A stretch of 64,000 nucleotides of DNA from Peribacillus asahii (GCF_003570725.1 NZ_QWVS01000018.1:62001-126000); one strand, 5' to 3'; positions 19,421-29,692 are shown, counted from the stretch's first letter. Notes: generated by a model from the sequence alone, not told the origin. A program made the numbers and translations.

Positions 19421-19946
19421 TCGTGCTCGTTTTCTTTATTTCTGATTGGCAGAGCAGAGAAGTACATGGTAAATCAGTGTCAACTCTATAGGCTATTTAA
19501 TGATATATAAATTAGATTATTTATATATCAACAACGAAACCTATTCAATAAATGTTTCTAATTTATTAAGAGCTTTGACTTCTTTCAGGTCTGAAACCTT
19601 TCATTTTCAAAAGGATGAAAAAGAATTATCTAAACTAGGTCTTTTTATAACTATGTATTGAATATAGTGATGGTGGTTATTCTCTTTTATCCCCTTCCCT
19701 TAGAGCTTATTGATAAATGATGAAAATTATATATTTAAAAGAAAGAATACAAAATTGGAAAATTATTAATAGAAATTATATAATTAATCTGAGTTTCTAT
19801 CTTTTGTTTTACCAATTTTTTGGGATGTTATTCCAAGTAAATATTATTACTTTTTTAAAATTATTATAAATAAGTATTGATTTTTATTTAATATAGTTTA
19901 TTATATTAACTATCAATAATAATTCTAATTAAGAGGTGACGTGAAG
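19421..19946. other. AT-rich region upstream of katA
   Basis: More than 500 bp of very AT-rich non-coding sequence. It holds the PerR box at 19855-19869 and, further downstream, a possible -35/-10 pair (TTGATT near 19877 and TATATT near 19902, with a long 19-bp spacer). No ORF of note lies here. Confidence 0.6.
19855..19869. promoter_or_regulatory. PerR box upstream of katA
   Basis: TTAAAATTATTATAA matches the PerR consensus TTATAATNATTATAA at all but one fixed position. It lies about 80 bp before the catalase start, and katA is a classic PerR target in B. subtilis. A weaker half-matching sequence lies at 19914-19928. Confidence 0.75.
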
Positions 19947-21395
19947 ATGACGAAAAAACTAACGACAAGCTGGGGAGCACCAGTAGGCGATAATCAAAAC
20001 TCTATTACAGCTGGACAACGTGGACCAGTTCTCATTCAAGATGTACATTTATTAGAGAAATTAGCACATTTCAACCGCGAACGTGTTCCAGAGCGAGTTG
20101 TTCACGCAAAAGGTGCTGGAGCATATGGAACCTTTACCGTGACAAATGATGTGTCGAAATATACAAAAGCGAAACTATTCAATGGTGTTGGAAAAGAAAC
20201 AGACATGTTTATTCGCTTCTCAACAGTAGCTGGAGAATTAGGTTCAGCTGATACAGTTCGTGACCCGCGCGGATTCGCAGTTAAGTTCTACACAGAAGAA
20301 GGAAACTACGATATTGTTGGGAATAACACACCTGTTTTCTTTATTCGAGATGCAATTAAATTCCCAGATTTCATTCATACACAAAAAAGAGACCCAAGAA
20401 CGCATTTGAAAAATCCAACAGCAGTATGGGATTTCTGGTCACATTCTCCAGAGTCTTTACATCAAGTAACGATTCTAATGTCTGACCGTGGTATTCCAGC
20501 TACTCTTCGTCATATGCATGGGTACGGAAGTCATACATTTAAATGGGTAAATGCAGAAGGACAAGCGGTATGGGTAAAATACCACTTTAGAACAGAACAA
20601 GGAGTTAAAAACCTTGATGTGGATCTTGCTGCAAAACTTGCAGGAGAAAATCCAGATTATCACACAGAAGATTTATTTAATGCAATTGAAAAGGGAGATT
20701 TCCCAGCTTGGAAGCTTTACGTTCAAATTATGCCTTTAGAAGATGCGGACACATATCGCTTTGATCCGTTTGATGTAACAAAAGTTTGGTCGCAGAAAGA
20801 TTATCCATTAATTGAAGTAGGGCGTATGGTTCTAAATAAAAATCCAGAGAACTACTTTGCTGAAGTAGAACAAGCAACATTTTCACCAGGAACATTTGTA
20901 CCAGGTGTAGAAGCTTCTCCAGATAAAATGCTTCAAGGACGCTTATTTGCTTATGGAGATGCGCATCGTTACCGTGTTGGTGCGAATCATAATCAACTTC
21001 CAGTTAACCGTCCGAAAGCAGAGGTTAATAATCATCAACGCGATGGTTTTATGGCTGGCGACGGCAATGGTGGACGTTCTGTATATTATGAGCCAAATAG
21101 CTTTGGGGGGCCAAATGAAGTGCCTGAAGCGAAAGTTACTCCATTTGATGTGACAGGGCAAGCAGCACAAGTAGCATACGATCATGATGATCATTACACT
21201 CAAGCTGGTGATCTTTATCGCTTATTAAGTGAAGAAGAGCGTACTCGTCTAGTAGCGAATATTGTAGGGGCAATGAAACCGGTAGAGCTTGAAGAAATTA
21301 AACTCCGCCAAATTAGCCACTTCTATAAAGCGGACCCAGAATACGGTACACGTATTGCTGAAGGGCTTGGCTTAGCTGTGCCGCAACAAGCTTAA
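19947..21395 (+). CDS. katA: vegetative catalase KatA
   Basis: A 482-aa clade-3 monofunctional heme catalase degrading hydrogen peroxide in the cytoplasm. Distal His53 (VVHAKGAGA), Asn126 (VGNNTPVFF) and the proximal Tyr in [12 protein letters not shown] are all present. The sequence is close to B. subtilis KatA (483 aa). An in-frame GTG at 19941 is only two bases from the GAGGTG site, so the ATG at 19947 is the sensible start. A PerR box upstream predicts peroxide induction. Confidence 0.96.
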   Translation: MTKKLTTSWGAPVGDNQNSITAGQRGPVLIQDVHLLEKLAHFNRERVPERVVHAKGAGAYGTFTVTNDVSKYTKAKLFNGVGKETDMFIRFSTVAGELGSADTVRDPRGFAVKFYTEEGNYDIVGNNTPVFFIRDAIKFPDFIHTQKRDPRTHLKNPTAVWDFWSHSPESLHQVTILMSDRGIPATLRHMHGYGSHTFKWVNAEGQAVWVKYHFRTEQGVKNLDVDLAAKLAGENPDYHTEDLFNAIEKGDFPAWKLYVQIMPLEDADTYRFDPFDVTKVWSQKDYPLIEVGRMVLNKNPENYFAEVEQATFSPGTFVPGVEASPDKMLQGRLFAYGDAHRYRVGANHNQLPVNRPKAEVNNHQRDGFMAGDGNGGRSVYYEPNSFGGPNEVPEAKVTPFDVTGQAAQVAYDHDDHYTQAGDLYRLLSEEERTRLVANIVGAMKPVELEEIKLRQISHFYKADPEYGTRIAEGLGLAVPQQA

Positions 21396-21405
21396 TAGAT
21401 TAGAT

Positions 21406-21534
21406 TTTTATATTCATAGGAAATCCATATATTGTTTTTGAATCAGGAAATAACACAATATTTAGTGCGGAAACAACAGAAAGAAGATGGAGTTCAAACG
21501 AAAATTTAAAAATAAAAGGTTTCTCTACACTCTG
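21406..21534 (+). pseudogene. possible relic of a protein C-terminus
   Basis: The frame from 21406 to a TGA at 21532-21534 reads as protein-like sequence (for example NPYIVFESGNNTIFSAE) but has no start codon or ribosome-binding site. It lies just after katA. I do not recognise the family, and chance is possible over only 42 codons. Confidence 0.25.
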
Positions 21535-21573
21535 AAAATAGGTATCCCTGTATTGAAGGGATACCTATTTTTT
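21535..21573. terminator. bidirectional terminator between katA and the chemotaxis receptor
   Basis: A 15-bp perfect stem (21535-21549 with 21557-21571) with A- and T-runs on the two sides. The stop codon of the minus-strand receptor lies inside it. Confidence 0.87.
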
Positions 21574-23748
21574 AAAAGATTTATCGTTAGAAAGATGAAA
21601 CTTGGATACATATCGTGCAAGTGTATTGATTACGAGAGAACTTAGTTCATTATCATAGCGTGTGTCTTGAATTAAATGCACCATTTTCTTAGTGGACATA
21701 TCAACATTTTCCACCGTACGGAAGTTTTGTTCGTTGACGATGGCGATGCTGCGGATGATATCACGCATTTGTTCTGTTACATTTGGTTGGGTTGCCGATG
21801 CTTGAGACATAGATGTTAATACGTCACGTACAACGCGAATATATTCAGAACCTCTTTCCACTTCGTTGCTGCTGTCTTGAATAGAATTCTGAACAAGTGA
21901 AGAACTGTGTTCGATGTTTCCTAACGTATGTTTAATCTCCTTTGTTGCGAAAGTCGTTTGATCGGCGAGTTTGCGTATTTCTTGAGCAACAACAGCGAAG
22001 CCTCTTCCATACTCACCAGCGCGAGCAGCTTCAATTGTTGCGTTTAAGGCGAGTAAATTCGTTTGTTCGGCAATAGCATTGATCGTATTGACGATGCGTT
22101 CAATATTTTGAGAAGATTGTGTGAATGTTTCAGTTAAGGTGAGCGTATCATGAACCTTGTTCACAATCTCGCTCATTTTATCGTCGATGCCTGCAACTTG
22201 TTTTTGTGCTTCGAGTAATTGTTCCTGGCTCACTTTTTCCATATCATTTAATGTTTCGCGGATTTGATCGACTTGATTCATAGCTTGATGTACGTCGTGT
22301 AATTGCTGCTGTGTGCTCTCTAACATTTCATTCATTTGTTCAATAACGGAATGAGAGTTTTGCTCAACGATAACGGTTCGCTTACGTAATGCTTGATTCA
22401 TTTGTTCGACATCAAGTGTAGCTGATTTTACTTGATAAATTAATTCTTCTTGACTGTCTATAAAATTATTAATCCAGCGTCCCATAGCCCCCGTTTCATC
22501 ATTGGAAAGCAATTCTTTTTTTACACGAATCGTTAAGTCACCGCCGCCTTCTGCGATTGTTTGAATCATTTCCGTCATTCGATTTAAACGATTAACAATT
22601 GGTTTTAATTGTTTTTTATAAAAATAGGAAGTGGCGAGTACACCGTATAAAATGTTAATGAGTAAGGCTAACCATGGTGGAACGAAAAAAGCCGTTAAAA
22701 GTTGATAGAGTACAATTCCAAGCATGGTAAGCAGGATGAAGCTCTTGCCTAAACGAAAGCCGATAGAGCGTGTTCGATATACTTCTTCTAAATCACCTTC
22801 ACACATCATCCCCCAAACATCAGGTGAACCAGGCATCTGGAAAGTAACCCCTTTTCCGATGACGGGAATGTGACGATAATCAGAATATCCAGGAAACTCA
22901 ACGAATAGATTTTCTCCATTGTCAATCGTATGTTGAACACCTGGGTGTAATTTTTTTGTAGCCGGATCAGTGAAGCGAATTTCGAATTCAGTATGCTTCT
23001 TAATTTTTACAATTCCCCAATGTTTTGTTGTGACACCATCTTTTAAATTCTCTCCGAGTGAGAAGGTATGATCTTCAAATCGGCTGCGAGATAATGCTAT
23101 CCCTTGTTCGATAGATGGATCTAGATGAGAGTCAATCATAAAAATATAATTGTCGCCGGAATCTTGATAAATATGTCCAGCCTCTCGTTGAATTAAATCT
23201 CCTATCACATCATTTGGAAGTCGACCGACTAGTATATAAACGAGGGCGCCATCTTTTATGACGGGTTGGAAAAATAAAATTGTAACTTCATCATGGAATT
23301 TGGAAGTGCGGGGTCCGATTTCTAATGTTAATGAATCCGTAAAGGGACCGTAAAGAAGGTGCTGCTCCGTTTGGATGACCCGCTCTATTGCTTTTTTATA
23401 GATTGGAGTTTGATTTGTATTGTAAGTGTGACCTATATGCTTTGGGTAGCTTGAAAAGACTACTTTTCCTTGTGGATTTAGAATGAATAATTCGGTAAAA
23501 TATGTACTTTTTTCTTTGGAAACTTCTAAAAAAGAATTTAAATCTTGCTCAGAGATACGTTCTAATTCTTGTGCTCGTTTTTCTAAAGAAACCCATCGCT
23601 CATTTGTCCATTCGTATAAAAGACTAACACGAGTCTTCGCAATGCTTTCGAAAATTTCCTCGACTGACTCTTTGGATGAGCGATTCAACCTATATGACCA
23701 CCATAAAGGGAGACCTTCTTTAAAATCTAACCAGTCAAAAAAGCCCAT
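21565..23748 (-). CDS. methyl-accepting chemotaxis protein with internal membrane hairpin
   Basis: A 727-aa chemoreceptor. The signalling hairpin near the C-terminus contains the conserved [14 protein letters not shown] and [16 protein letters not shown] segments that contact CheA/CheW. A Cache-like sensor region occupies about residues 60-320. Two closely spaced hydrophobic helices lie at about 333-378, followed by a HAMP-like linker. There is no N-terminal membrane helix, so sensor and signalling parts should both be cytoplasmic, unlike common receptors. AAAGGA lies 12 bases before the ATG at 23748; an ATG at 23760 is too close to that site. The ligand is unknown. Confidence 0.88.
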   Translation of the reverse strand: MGFFDWLDFKEGLPLWWSYRLNRSSKESVEEIFESIAKTRVSLLYEWTNERWVSLEKRAQELERISEQDLNSFLEVSKEKSTYFTELFILNPQGKVVFSSYPKHIGHTYNTNQTPIYKKAIERVIQTEQHLLYGPFTDSLTLEIGPRTSKFHDEVTILFFQPVIKDGALVYILVGRLPNDVIGDLIQREAGHIYQDSGDNYIFMIDSHLDPSIEQGIALSRSRFEDHTFSLGENLKDGVTTKHWGIVKIKKHTEFEIRFTDPATKKLHPGVQHTIDNGENLFVEFPGYSDYRHIPVIGKGVTFQMPGSPDVWGMMCEGDLEEVYRTRSIGFRLGKSFILLTMLGIVLYQLLTAFFVPPWLALLINILYGVLATSYFYKKQLKPIVNRLNRMTEMIQTIAEGGGDLTIRVKKELLSNDETGAMGRWINNFIDSQEELIYQVKSATLDVEQMNQALRKRTVIVEQNSHSVIEQMNEMLESTQQQLHDVHQAMNQVDQIRETLNDMEKVSQEQLLEAQKQVAGIDDKMSEIVNKVHDTLTLTETFTQSSQNIERIVNTINAIAEQTNLLALNATIEAARAGEYGRGFAVVAQEIRKLADQTTFATKEIKHTLGNIEHSSSLVQNSIQDSSNEVERGSEYIRVVRDVLTSMSQASATQPNVTEQMRDIIRSIAIVNEQNFRTVENVDMSTKKMVHLIQDTRYDNELSSLVINTLARYVSKFHLSNDKSFKK

Positions 23749-24058
23749 ATGTATTCTCATTCCTTTCTGAATTTATTAAAGAATATGAAACTATGATCAT
23801 CTATTTCAAATATTCAAAAAATAATATGTAATGTTATTTAACATCATTTTGTTAGGAGTATTGTAGCATGAAAGGGTAGAAAGGGAAACAGCAAAATCAA
23901 TTATGTTAGTTCTTTCGTATGATATAGGCATTGATATTCATCTTTTTTGCTAATCTTGTAGAGTTATTATTTAAAAAGAATAAAAGCTTAAGTATGGAAA
24001 ATATAATGAATATAAGAGGGGTGGTTGTAACACTTTTCACCGTACTGGGGGAATTGGA
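23749..24058. other. divergent intergenic region, receptor and putB
   Basis: About 310 bp separate the divergent receptor and putB genes. It is AT-rich and must hold both promoters, but no convincing -35/-10 pair or operator stands out. Confidence 0.5.
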
Positions 24059-24973
24059 ATGGAAGCAATAATGAGGAACTTCTTTCAATTTTTAGCGAGA
24101 AATAAACGCGTGAATAAGTGGGCTGCGAAATATGGGTTGCACCTAGGTGCGCAAAAATTTGTGGCAGGATTATCTATTGAACAAGCAATTACACAAGTGC
24201 GGCTGTTATATGAAGACGGGCGAGCAGCGACATTGGACCATTTAGGTGAATTTGTGAGAAGTGAGGCAGAGGCAAGGCAATCTGCTTATATGTGTTTGAA
24301 AGCGTTAGAGGCAATTGCTGAAGCCAATGTTCCTTCCCATTTATCTGTTAAGTTGACATCGCTTGGACTAGATATAAGTGATGATTTATGTTTTGAACAG
24401 ATGTGTCATATTCTAAATAAAGCGAGTGAGCATCGGATTTTTGTTCGGATTGATATGGAGGATTATGCACATTGTCAACAAGCGATTGATCTCTTTAAGC
24501 GATTGCGGAAGATGTATGACGGAGTAGGTCTTGTTTTACAAGCTTATTTATATCGAACGGAACAGGATCTACGAGACTTGGGTCAAATCAGTGCCAACCT
24601 TCGTCTTGTAAAAGGGGCTTATAAAGAATCACCTGAAGTGGCTTTTCCAAAGAAAGCGGATGTAGATAAAAATTATTTAAAAATTATTAAACAGCATTTG
24701 TTAAATGGACATTATACAGCGGTCGCTAGTCATGATGAACAGATTATTCATCAAGTGAAAGAGTTTGTAAGAGAAAAAGAGATAAAAAGGGATCAATTTG
24801 AATTTCAAATGCTTTTTGGCATTCGTGAGGATATGCAAAAGAAATTAGCAAGTGAAGGATATACAGTACGCGTCTATGTACCATATGGGAAGGATTGGTT
24901 TGGTTACTATATGAGGCGCTTAGCTGAAAGACCGGCTAATGTTTGGTTTGTGATGAAGAATTGGATGAAATAA
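24059..24973 (+). CDS. putB: proline dehydrogenase
   Basis: A 304-aa FAD-dependent monofunctional proline dehydrogenase that oxidises proline to pyrroline-5-carboxylate. RLVKGAYKE, FEFQMLFGIRED and GYYMRRLAERPANV are family landmarks; the last binds the proline carboxylate. The length matches B. subtilis PutB/FadM (about 303 aa). GGGGGA lies upstream of the ATG at 24059; an alternative ATG at 24071 exists. It is followed 15 bases later by rocA, so the two form an operon for conversion of proline to glutamate. No proline permease gene follows. Confidence 0.92.
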   Translation: MEAIMRNFFQFLARNKRVNKWAAKYGLHLGAQKFVAGLSIEQAITQVRLLYEDGRAATLDHLGEFVRSEAEARQSAYMCLKALEAIAEANVPSHLSVKLTSLGLDISDDLCFEQMCHILNKASEHRIFVRIDMEDYAHCQQAIDLFKRLRKMYDGVGLVLQAYLYRTEQDLRDLGQISANLRLVKGAYKESPEVAFPKKADVDKNYLKIIKQHLLNGHYTAVASHDEQIIHQVKEFVREKEIKRDQFEFQMLFGIREDMQKKLASEGYTVRVYVPYGKDWFGYYMRRLAERPANVWFVMKNWMK

Positions 24974-24988
24974 GAGGAGGAATGAAGA

Positions 24989-26536
24989 ATGGTATTTTCC
25001 TATAAACATGAACCATTTACTGATTTTTCTTTACAAGAAAACAAAGATGCTTTCATAACAGGTCTAGCAAAGGTGGGGGCGTATCTCGGTCAAGAGTATC
25101 CGTTAATCATTGGGGGAGAGCGAATTTCAACCAAAGAAAAAATTGTCTCGGTTAATCCGGCCAATCATAGCCAGGTTATAGGCAGTGTGTCAAAAGCAAA
25201 TAAGCAGCTTGCAGAAAAGGCAATGCAAATAGCTTCGGAAACATTTAAAACATGGCGTAAAACAAAGCCAGAGATGAGGGCGGATATTCTTTTTCGTGCG
25301 GCTGCGATTGTTCGACGTCGCAAGCATGAATTTTCAGCATGGTTAGTGAAAGAGGCAGGGAAACCCTGGAATGAAGCAGATGCGGATACGGCAGAAGGAA
25401 TTGACTTTATGGAATATTACGGGCGGCAAATGTTAAAGTTGAAGGAGGGGGTTCCGGTAGAAAGTCGTCCATCTGAATTCAATCGTTTTTCATATATCCC
25501 GCTCGGAGTGGGGGTAATTATTTCACCATGGAATTTTGCTTTTGCAATTATGGCAGGGATGACAACGGCGGCTATCGTATCAGGCAATACGGTTTTGTTG
25601 AAACCAGCCAGTACCACTCCAGTTATTGCAGCAAAATTTATGGAAGTGCTTGAAGAAGCGGGGCTGCCTGCTGGTGTTGTGAATTTTATTCCGGGAAGTG
25701 GAGCGGAAGTAGGGGATTATTTAGTCGATCATCCGAGCACACGTTTTATTAGCTTTACAGGTTCCCGTGATGTAGGGGTTCGTATTTTTGAACGAGCATC
25801 GAAAGTGCAGGATAGTCAAATTTGGTTGAAGCGTGTCATTGCGGAAATGGGAGGGAAGGATACGATTGTTGTCGATAAAGAAACAGACTTAGAGCTTGCG
25901 GCACAATCGATTGTTGCCTCTGCATTCGGATTCTCAGGTCAGAAATGTTCAGCTTGCTCACGGGCGGTCGTTGTGGCTGATGTGTATGATACGGTTTTAA
26001 ATCGTGCTGTTGAATTAACGAAGAAGTTAATGGTTGGTGATCCAGCTTATCAAGAGAATTTTATGGGACCGGTGAATGACCAAGCGGCTTTTGATAAAGT
26101 TATGAGTTACATCGAAATAGGGAAACAGGAAGGGAAGTTGATGATTGGCGGCAAGGGGGATGCTAGAGAAGGCTGGTTTATTCAGCCTACTATATTCGCT
26201 CATGTAGCAGAACATGCACGTATTATGCAGGAGGAAATTTTCGGGCCTGTAGTTGCTTTCTGCAAGGCGCGTGATTTTGCTCATGCGCTGGAAATTGCGA
26301 ATAATACGGAGTATGGCTTAACGGGTGCTGTTATTTCAAATAATCGTTCTCATATTGAAAAAGCGCGTGAAGATTTTCATGTTGGAAATTTATATATTAA
26401 TAGAGGGTGTACGGGTGCGATTGTTGGTTACCAACCCTTTGGCGGATTTAATATGTCAGGGACAGATTCAAAAGCAGGCGGTCCAGATTATTTGATTCAG
26501 CATATGCAAGGAAAGACCATTTCTGAAATGTTTTAA
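24989..26536 (+). CDS. rocA: 1-pyrroline-5-carboxylate dehydrogenase
   Basis: A 515-aa NAD-dependent aldehyde dehydrogenase oxidising glutamate semialdehyde to glutamate. [10 protein letters not shown] starts the cofactor domain, the general base Glu lies in AEMGGKD, and the catalytic Cys320 is in GQKCSACSR. Length and sequence match the RocA/PutC group. AGAGGAGG precedes the ATG. It follows putB directly and also receives the product of RocD, encoded at 6000, so proline and ornithine catabolism both end here. rocA or putC are equally valid names. Confidence 0.93.
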   Translation: MVFSYKHEPFTDFSLQENKDAFITGLAKVGAYLGQEYPLIIGGERISTKEKIVSVNPANHSQVIGSVSKANKQLAEKAMQIASETFKTWRKTKPEMRADILFRAAAIVRRRKHEFSAWLVKEAGKPWNEADADTAEGIDFMEYYGRQMLKLKEGVPVESRPSEFNRFSYIPLGVGVIISPWNFAFAIMAGMTTAAIVSGNTVLLKPASTTPVIAAKFMEVLEEAGLPAGVVNFIPGSGAEVGDYLVDHPSTRFISFTGSRDVGVRIFERASKVQDSQIWLKRVIAEMGGKDTIVVDKETDLELAAQSIVASAFGFSGQKCSACSRAVVVADVYDTVLNRAVELTKKLMVGDPAYQENFMGPVNDQAAFDKVMSYIEIGKQEGKLMIGGKGDAREGWFIQPTIFAHVAEHARIMQEEIFGPVVAFCKARDFAHALEIANNTEYGLTGAVISNNRSHIEKAREDFHVGNLYINRGCTGAIVGYQPFGGFNMSGTDSKAGGPDYLIQHMQGKTISEMF

Positions 26537-26634
26537 GGCACTTTTAAATCATCAAGATGCCCTTCAGTGTTACTCACTATTTCTCTTCATTATCATATTT
26601 TAACAGGGTAACTATGATAATGAAGGGGGAAAAA

Positions 26635-26922
26635 ATGATGAATATAGATGAAAGATTTCCATGGTATCTTCAAGGAGTTAATTGGAAAGGGATGGGGCAA
26701 GGCGGCTATTGGCCGGGAACAGGGCAAACAGGTTATTGGCCAGGCGGCCAGTGGCACGGCGGAGGCCACTGGCATGGAGGGCACCATGGAGGTCACTGGC
26801 ATGGAGGCCATCACGGTGGTCACTGGCATGGGGGGCATCACGGCGGAGGTCATTGGCATGGAGGTGGCCATCATCATGGGGGGCAGTGGCAAGGAGGTCA
26901 TTGGCCAGGTAGTAGTCAATAA
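26635..26922 (+). CDS. His/Gly/Trp-rich repeat protein
   Basis: A 95-aa protein, unrecognised. After a short ordinary start (MMNIDERFPWYLQGV) it becomes repeats of GHWHGG and GHHGG until near the end, with QGGYWPG-like units flanking. It has about 24 His and some 45 Gly, with no signal peptide or membrane segment. GAAGGGGGA precedes the ATG. Several other frames across the repeat are also open because of the repeated GGTCACTGGCATGGAGG-type unit; those are shadows. Metal binding or a spore-coat role would fit the composition, but both are guesses. Confidence 0.7.
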   Translation: MMNIDERFPWYLQGVNWKGMGQGGYWPGTGQTGYWPGGQWHGGGHWHGGHHGGHWHGGHHGGHWHGGHHGGGHWHGGGHHHGGQWQGGHWPGSSQ

Positions 26923-26947
26923 TTAGGCAGTGTGTATTAGAAATGAC

Positions 26948-26984
26948 AAAAGAAGCTGTTCCTAAGTTTGGAACAGCTTTCTTT
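26948..26984 (+). terminator. intrinsic terminator after the repeat-protein gene
   Basis: A 15-nt arm at 26948-26962 pairs almost perfectly with 26970-26984, ending in CTTT. Confidence 0.8.
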
Positions 26985-27017
26985 ATAGGTTGTTATCCCA
27001 CATTTAACGAGCAGTAA

Positions 27018-27119
27018 GCCCCTGCTGATAGAGGCTTTACTTTATTTGAAAAATCATCATATGATACGGTAAATATTAATGGAACCGTTTTCGAACAAGG
27101 GAAGGAAATTAAATTTTAA
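27018..27119 (+). pseudogene. possible relic of a protein C-terminus
   Basis: The frame ending at TAA 27117-27119 reads as protein-like (GFTLFEKSSYDTVNING, then VFEQGKEIKF) over 33 codons, but lacks a start codon and ribosome-binding site. A terminator hairpin follows directly, as it would after a real gene. Family not recognised. Confidence 0.3.
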
Positions 27120-27123
27120 ATAG

Positions 27124-27163
27124 AAACGGCGATTCTTAATTGAAGAGAATCGTTTTTTTGTCT
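27124..27163 (+). terminator. intrinsic terminator after the relic
   Basis: A hairpin with arms around CGATTCTT and AAGAGAATCG, followed by seven T. It directly follows the relic stop codon. Confidence 0.7.
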
Positions 27164-27233
27164 GGTTGAATAATATTCGTAAAGCATGGTGATTTTATAT
27201 TGTGTTATTGTTTCTTTGATGAAACAATTGATG

Positions 27234-27278
27234 ATTGGCGAATAAAATATCGTTTTACTAGAATGATAGTTCGTATAT
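27234..27278. promoter_or_regulatory. candidate PurR box pair in the purT promoter
   Basis: CGAA at 27239-27242 and inverted TTCG at 27270-27273 are 27 bases apart, which fits two 14-bp PurBoxes with a 17-bp gap. They overlap a possible TATAAT at 27275-27280. Flanking bases match the box consensus only partly. Confidence 0.4.
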
Positions 27279-27310
27279 AATGATGAGAAAGACTAAAGGA
27301 GGAAGTGCGA

Positions 27311-28468
27311 ATGTTTAAAACGAAGAAAATGGTACTGTTAGGGTCAGGGGAACTTGGGAAAGAGGTTGCTATTGAAGCGCAGCGTCTTGGTGTGGAAACC
27401 ATTGCGGTGGATCGCTATGAACAAGCTCCAGCTATGCAGGTTGCTCATCGGAGTTATGTGGTTGATATGTTAGATGGAGAGAAAATTCGTGAAATCGTTG
27501 AAAGAGAAAAACCAGATTTAATTGTTCCGGAAATCGAGGCCATTGCGACTTCAGAATTATTGAAGCTAGAGGATGAGGGATTCCGTGTCATTCCAACCGC
27601 ACGTGCAGCGAAGTTAACGATGGATCGAGAAGGGATTCGCCGTTTAGCAGCTGAAACATTAGGTCTTCCAACGGCTGGGTATCGATTTGCTGATACATAT
27701 GAAGAATTTGTGCAAGGAGCACAAGAAATTGGCTTTCCATGTGTTGTGAAACCATTAATGAGTTCATCAGGAAAAGGGCAAAGTGTATGTGCATCTGAAG
27801 CGGAACTTGCTAAGTCCTGGGAAATTGCGATGGAAGGCGGACGCGTACAAAATGGACGCGTGATTATCGAAGAATTTATTCACTTCGATTCTGAGATTAC
27901 ATTGTTAACGGTTCGTTCGGTAAATGGTACGAATTTCTGTGCTCCAATCGGTCACATTCAAAAAGGCGGCGACTATATTGAATCTTGGCAGCCTCATAAT
28001 ATGACAGAGCAGCAAATTGAAGAAGCCAAGCGAATTGCGAGGACAATTACAGATGAGCTAGGTGGACTTGGATTATTTGGTGTTGAATTGTTTCTTTCTG
28101 GAGAAAAAGTTTATTTTAGTGAGGTATCACCGCGCCCACATGATACAGGTCTTGTGACGCTCGTGACGCAAAACTTATCTGAATTTGCCCTGCATGTGCG
28201 TGCGATTTTAGGATTCCCAATTCCTGAAATTACGCTTGTGACACCGGGAGCGAGCCGTCCGTTTAAGTCAGAAGAAGAATACGAGGACTATTCAATTACT
28301 GGAGTAGACCAAGCCTTATCCGTTCCAGACACACAGGTTCGTGTATTTGCTAAACCGGTTACGAAGATAGGGCGCCGTGTTGCTGTAGCGTTATCGACGG
28401 CTGAAACAGTAGAAGAAGCGAGAGATAAGGCGAAGCGAGCTTTAGATTTCTTACGTGTTGAAAAATAA
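27311..28468 (+). CDS. purT: formate-dependent phosphoribosylglycinamide formyltransferase (PurT)
   Basis: A 385-aa ATP-grasp enzyme that formylates GAR with formate and ATP in purine synthesis, independent of formyl-tetrahydrofolate. The N-terminal [11 protein letters not shown] loop, the ATP-grasp stretch [15 protein letters not shown] and the metal-binding end of the fold ([12 protein letters not shown]) are present. AAAGGAGG precedes the ATG at 27311; an in-frame GTG at 27305 is closer to that site and unlikely. Length matches B. subtilis PurT (384 aa). Possible PurR boxes lie upstream. Confidence 0.94.
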   Translation: MFKTKKMVLLGSGELGKEVAIEAQRLGVETIAVDRYEQAPAMQVAHRSYVVDMLDGEKIREIVEREKPDLIVPEIEAIATSELLKLEDEGFRVIPTARAAKLTMDREGIRRLAAETLGLPTAGYRFADTYEEFVQGAQEIGFPCVVKPLMSSSGKGQSVCASEAELAKSWEIAMEGGRVQNGRVIIEEFIHFDSEITLLTVRSVNGTNFCAPIGHIQKGGDYIESWQPHNMTEQQIEEAKRIARTITDELGGLGLFGVELFLSGEKVYFSEVSPRPHDTGLVTLVTQNLSEFALHVRAILGFPIPEITLVTPGASRPFKSEEEYEDYSITGVDQALSVPDTQVRVFAKPVTKIGRRVAVALSTAETVEEARDKAKRALDFLRVEK

Positions 28469-28550
28469 AGGCTTTCTTTAATGCTAAATAGCTTTTCCAG
28501 TATAAATATGATAGTATTTAGCTTTACTTAAACAGAGGAAGTGACATATT

Positions 28551-28925
28551 GTGATTCACATTGAAATACCTGAAGCAGACATTACAATTACACAGCGACA
28601 ACAAGTGCGAACAGCAGATGAGCCAGTAATTAAGGATATTTATGGATTTATTGATTTTCATCAGATTCCAAGAGATAAAGGCGGCATCTTCATGTTTTAT
28701 AATGAAGCAGGCGAGCTTCTTTTTGTTGGAAAAGCTCGAAAGCTTAGACAAAGAATTAAAAGACATTTTGAGGACCAAGTTTCACCGATGAAACATTATC
28801 GAAAGGAAGTTTATCGAATTGATGTTTGTATCGTCGAGTCTCCGATGGAACGTGAGATTTATGAAACGTACATCATTAATGAATATCAAGCGAAATATAA
28901 TATTGATAAAGTATTTTTTAAATAA
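28551..28925 (+). CDS. small GIY-YIG nuclease domain protein
   Basis: A 124-aa protein with one GIY-YIG endonuclease-like domain. GIF at residues 45-47 and FVG at 58-60 correspond to the GIY and YIG elements. Basic residues in KLRQRIKRHF follow, and a conserved Glu lies in SPMEREIYE. It resembles small Bacillus proteins annotated as nucleotide excision repair endonucleases for their likeness to the UvrC N-terminus. It starts with GTG after a GAGGAAGTG site. Monocistronic with a strong terminator. Whether it cuts DNA is unproven. Confidence 0.78.
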   Translation: MIHIEIPEADITITQRQQVRTADEPVIKDIYGFIDFHQIPRDKGGIFMFYNEAGELLFVGKARKLRQRIKRHFEDQVSPMKHYRKEVYRIDVCIVESPMEREIYETYIINEYQAKYNIDKVFFK

Positions 28926-28930
28926 TAATC

Positions 28931-28966
28931 AAAAAGCCGGAAACTTTAAAGTTTCCGGCTTTTTTT
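28931..28966 (+). terminator. intrinsic terminator after the GIY-YIG gene
   Basis: AAAAAGCCGGAAACT pairs perfectly with AGTTTCCGGCTTTTT (28931-28945 and 28950-28964), followed by T. Confidence 0.92.
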
Positions 28967-29128
28967 ACTTGGAGGCATTATTTTTTGAGAATTTGTTAGA
29001 TAACGTTGTTAATTTTATGCTTTAGATATAATAAAAATGCAAAAACTAAAAGAACGTTAAAATTGTAATGTTACATAGTATTTGTTAATATAATAATTAA
29101 GTAACATTAGATTGTAGGAGGAAATGGT

Positions 29129-29692
29129 GTGGAGTATGTCGATCCTATAAAAGACATCGAGAGTATTAATGCGATTAAACAAATTTTGCAACAGCAATCA
29201 CAAAGAGATCTTTTGCTTTTCGTATTAGGTATTAATACGGGAATCAGAGTGAGTGAGTTACTGGCTTTAAAGGTAGATGATGTTTGGGAAGGTTCTCATA
29301 TTAAAGAATTTCTCCGTATTCGCGACACTAAGCATGAAGAGGTAAAGGCGTATTATTTAAATAATAATGTGAGAGATGTTCTCGAAAAATACCTGGCACA
29401 ATGGAATTTTACCGGCAGTGATTATTTGTTTAAATCTAAGAAAAATAATCAACCGATTACACGCCAGCAAGCTTATCGAATTATTAATCATGCTGCCAAA
29501 GAAGTTGGAATTCCAGGGAAGATTGGAACACATACTTTAAGGAAAACATTTGGCTACCATGCGTATCGGAAAGGAATTGCCATTTCCATTTTAATGTCGA
29601 TTTATCATCATCATTCTCCTGCGGAAACGTTGCGTTATTTAGGGATTGAAAAGAATGAGGAACATTTAATTAGAGTAGACGTCAATTTATAG
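29129..29692 (+). CDS. small tyrosine recombinase (catalytic domain only)
   Basis: A 187-aa tyrosine recombinase/integrase family protein. The full catalytic set is visible: Arg40 in NTGIRVSELLAL, Lys68, His135 and Arg138 in THTLRKT, His161 or His162, and nucleophile Tyr170 in LRYLGI. The usual N-terminal SAM-like DNA-binding domain is absent. It starts with GTG after TAGGAGG. It is not next to any phage, transposon or attachment site, so it seems a free-standing chromosomal recombinase rather than part of a mobile element. XerC/XerD are about 300 aa, so it is not one of those. Confidence 0.83.
   Translation: MEYVDPIKDIESINAIKQILQQQSQRDLLLFVLGINTGIRVSELLALKVDDVWEGSHIKEFLRIRDTKHEEVKAYYLNNNVRDVLEKYLAQWNFTGSDYLFKSKKNNQPITRQQAYRIINHAAKEVGIPGKIGTHTLRKTFGYHAYRKGIAISILMSIYHHHSPAETLRYLGIEKNEEHLIRVDVNL

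Larger units (their letters stand above)
26923..27310. other. intergenic region before purT
   Basis: This 388-bp stretch holds two terminators (26948-26984 and 27124-27163), a possible gene relic between them (27018-27119) and the purT promoter region with PurR-like boxes. Confidence 0.6.

Noticed and set aside
26593..26919. Antisense and alternative-frame ORFs across the His-rich repeat
   Set aside because: They stay open only because the DNA repeat has no stop in several frames; the translated sequences are low-complexity Met/Pro/Thr strings without a ribosome-binding site.
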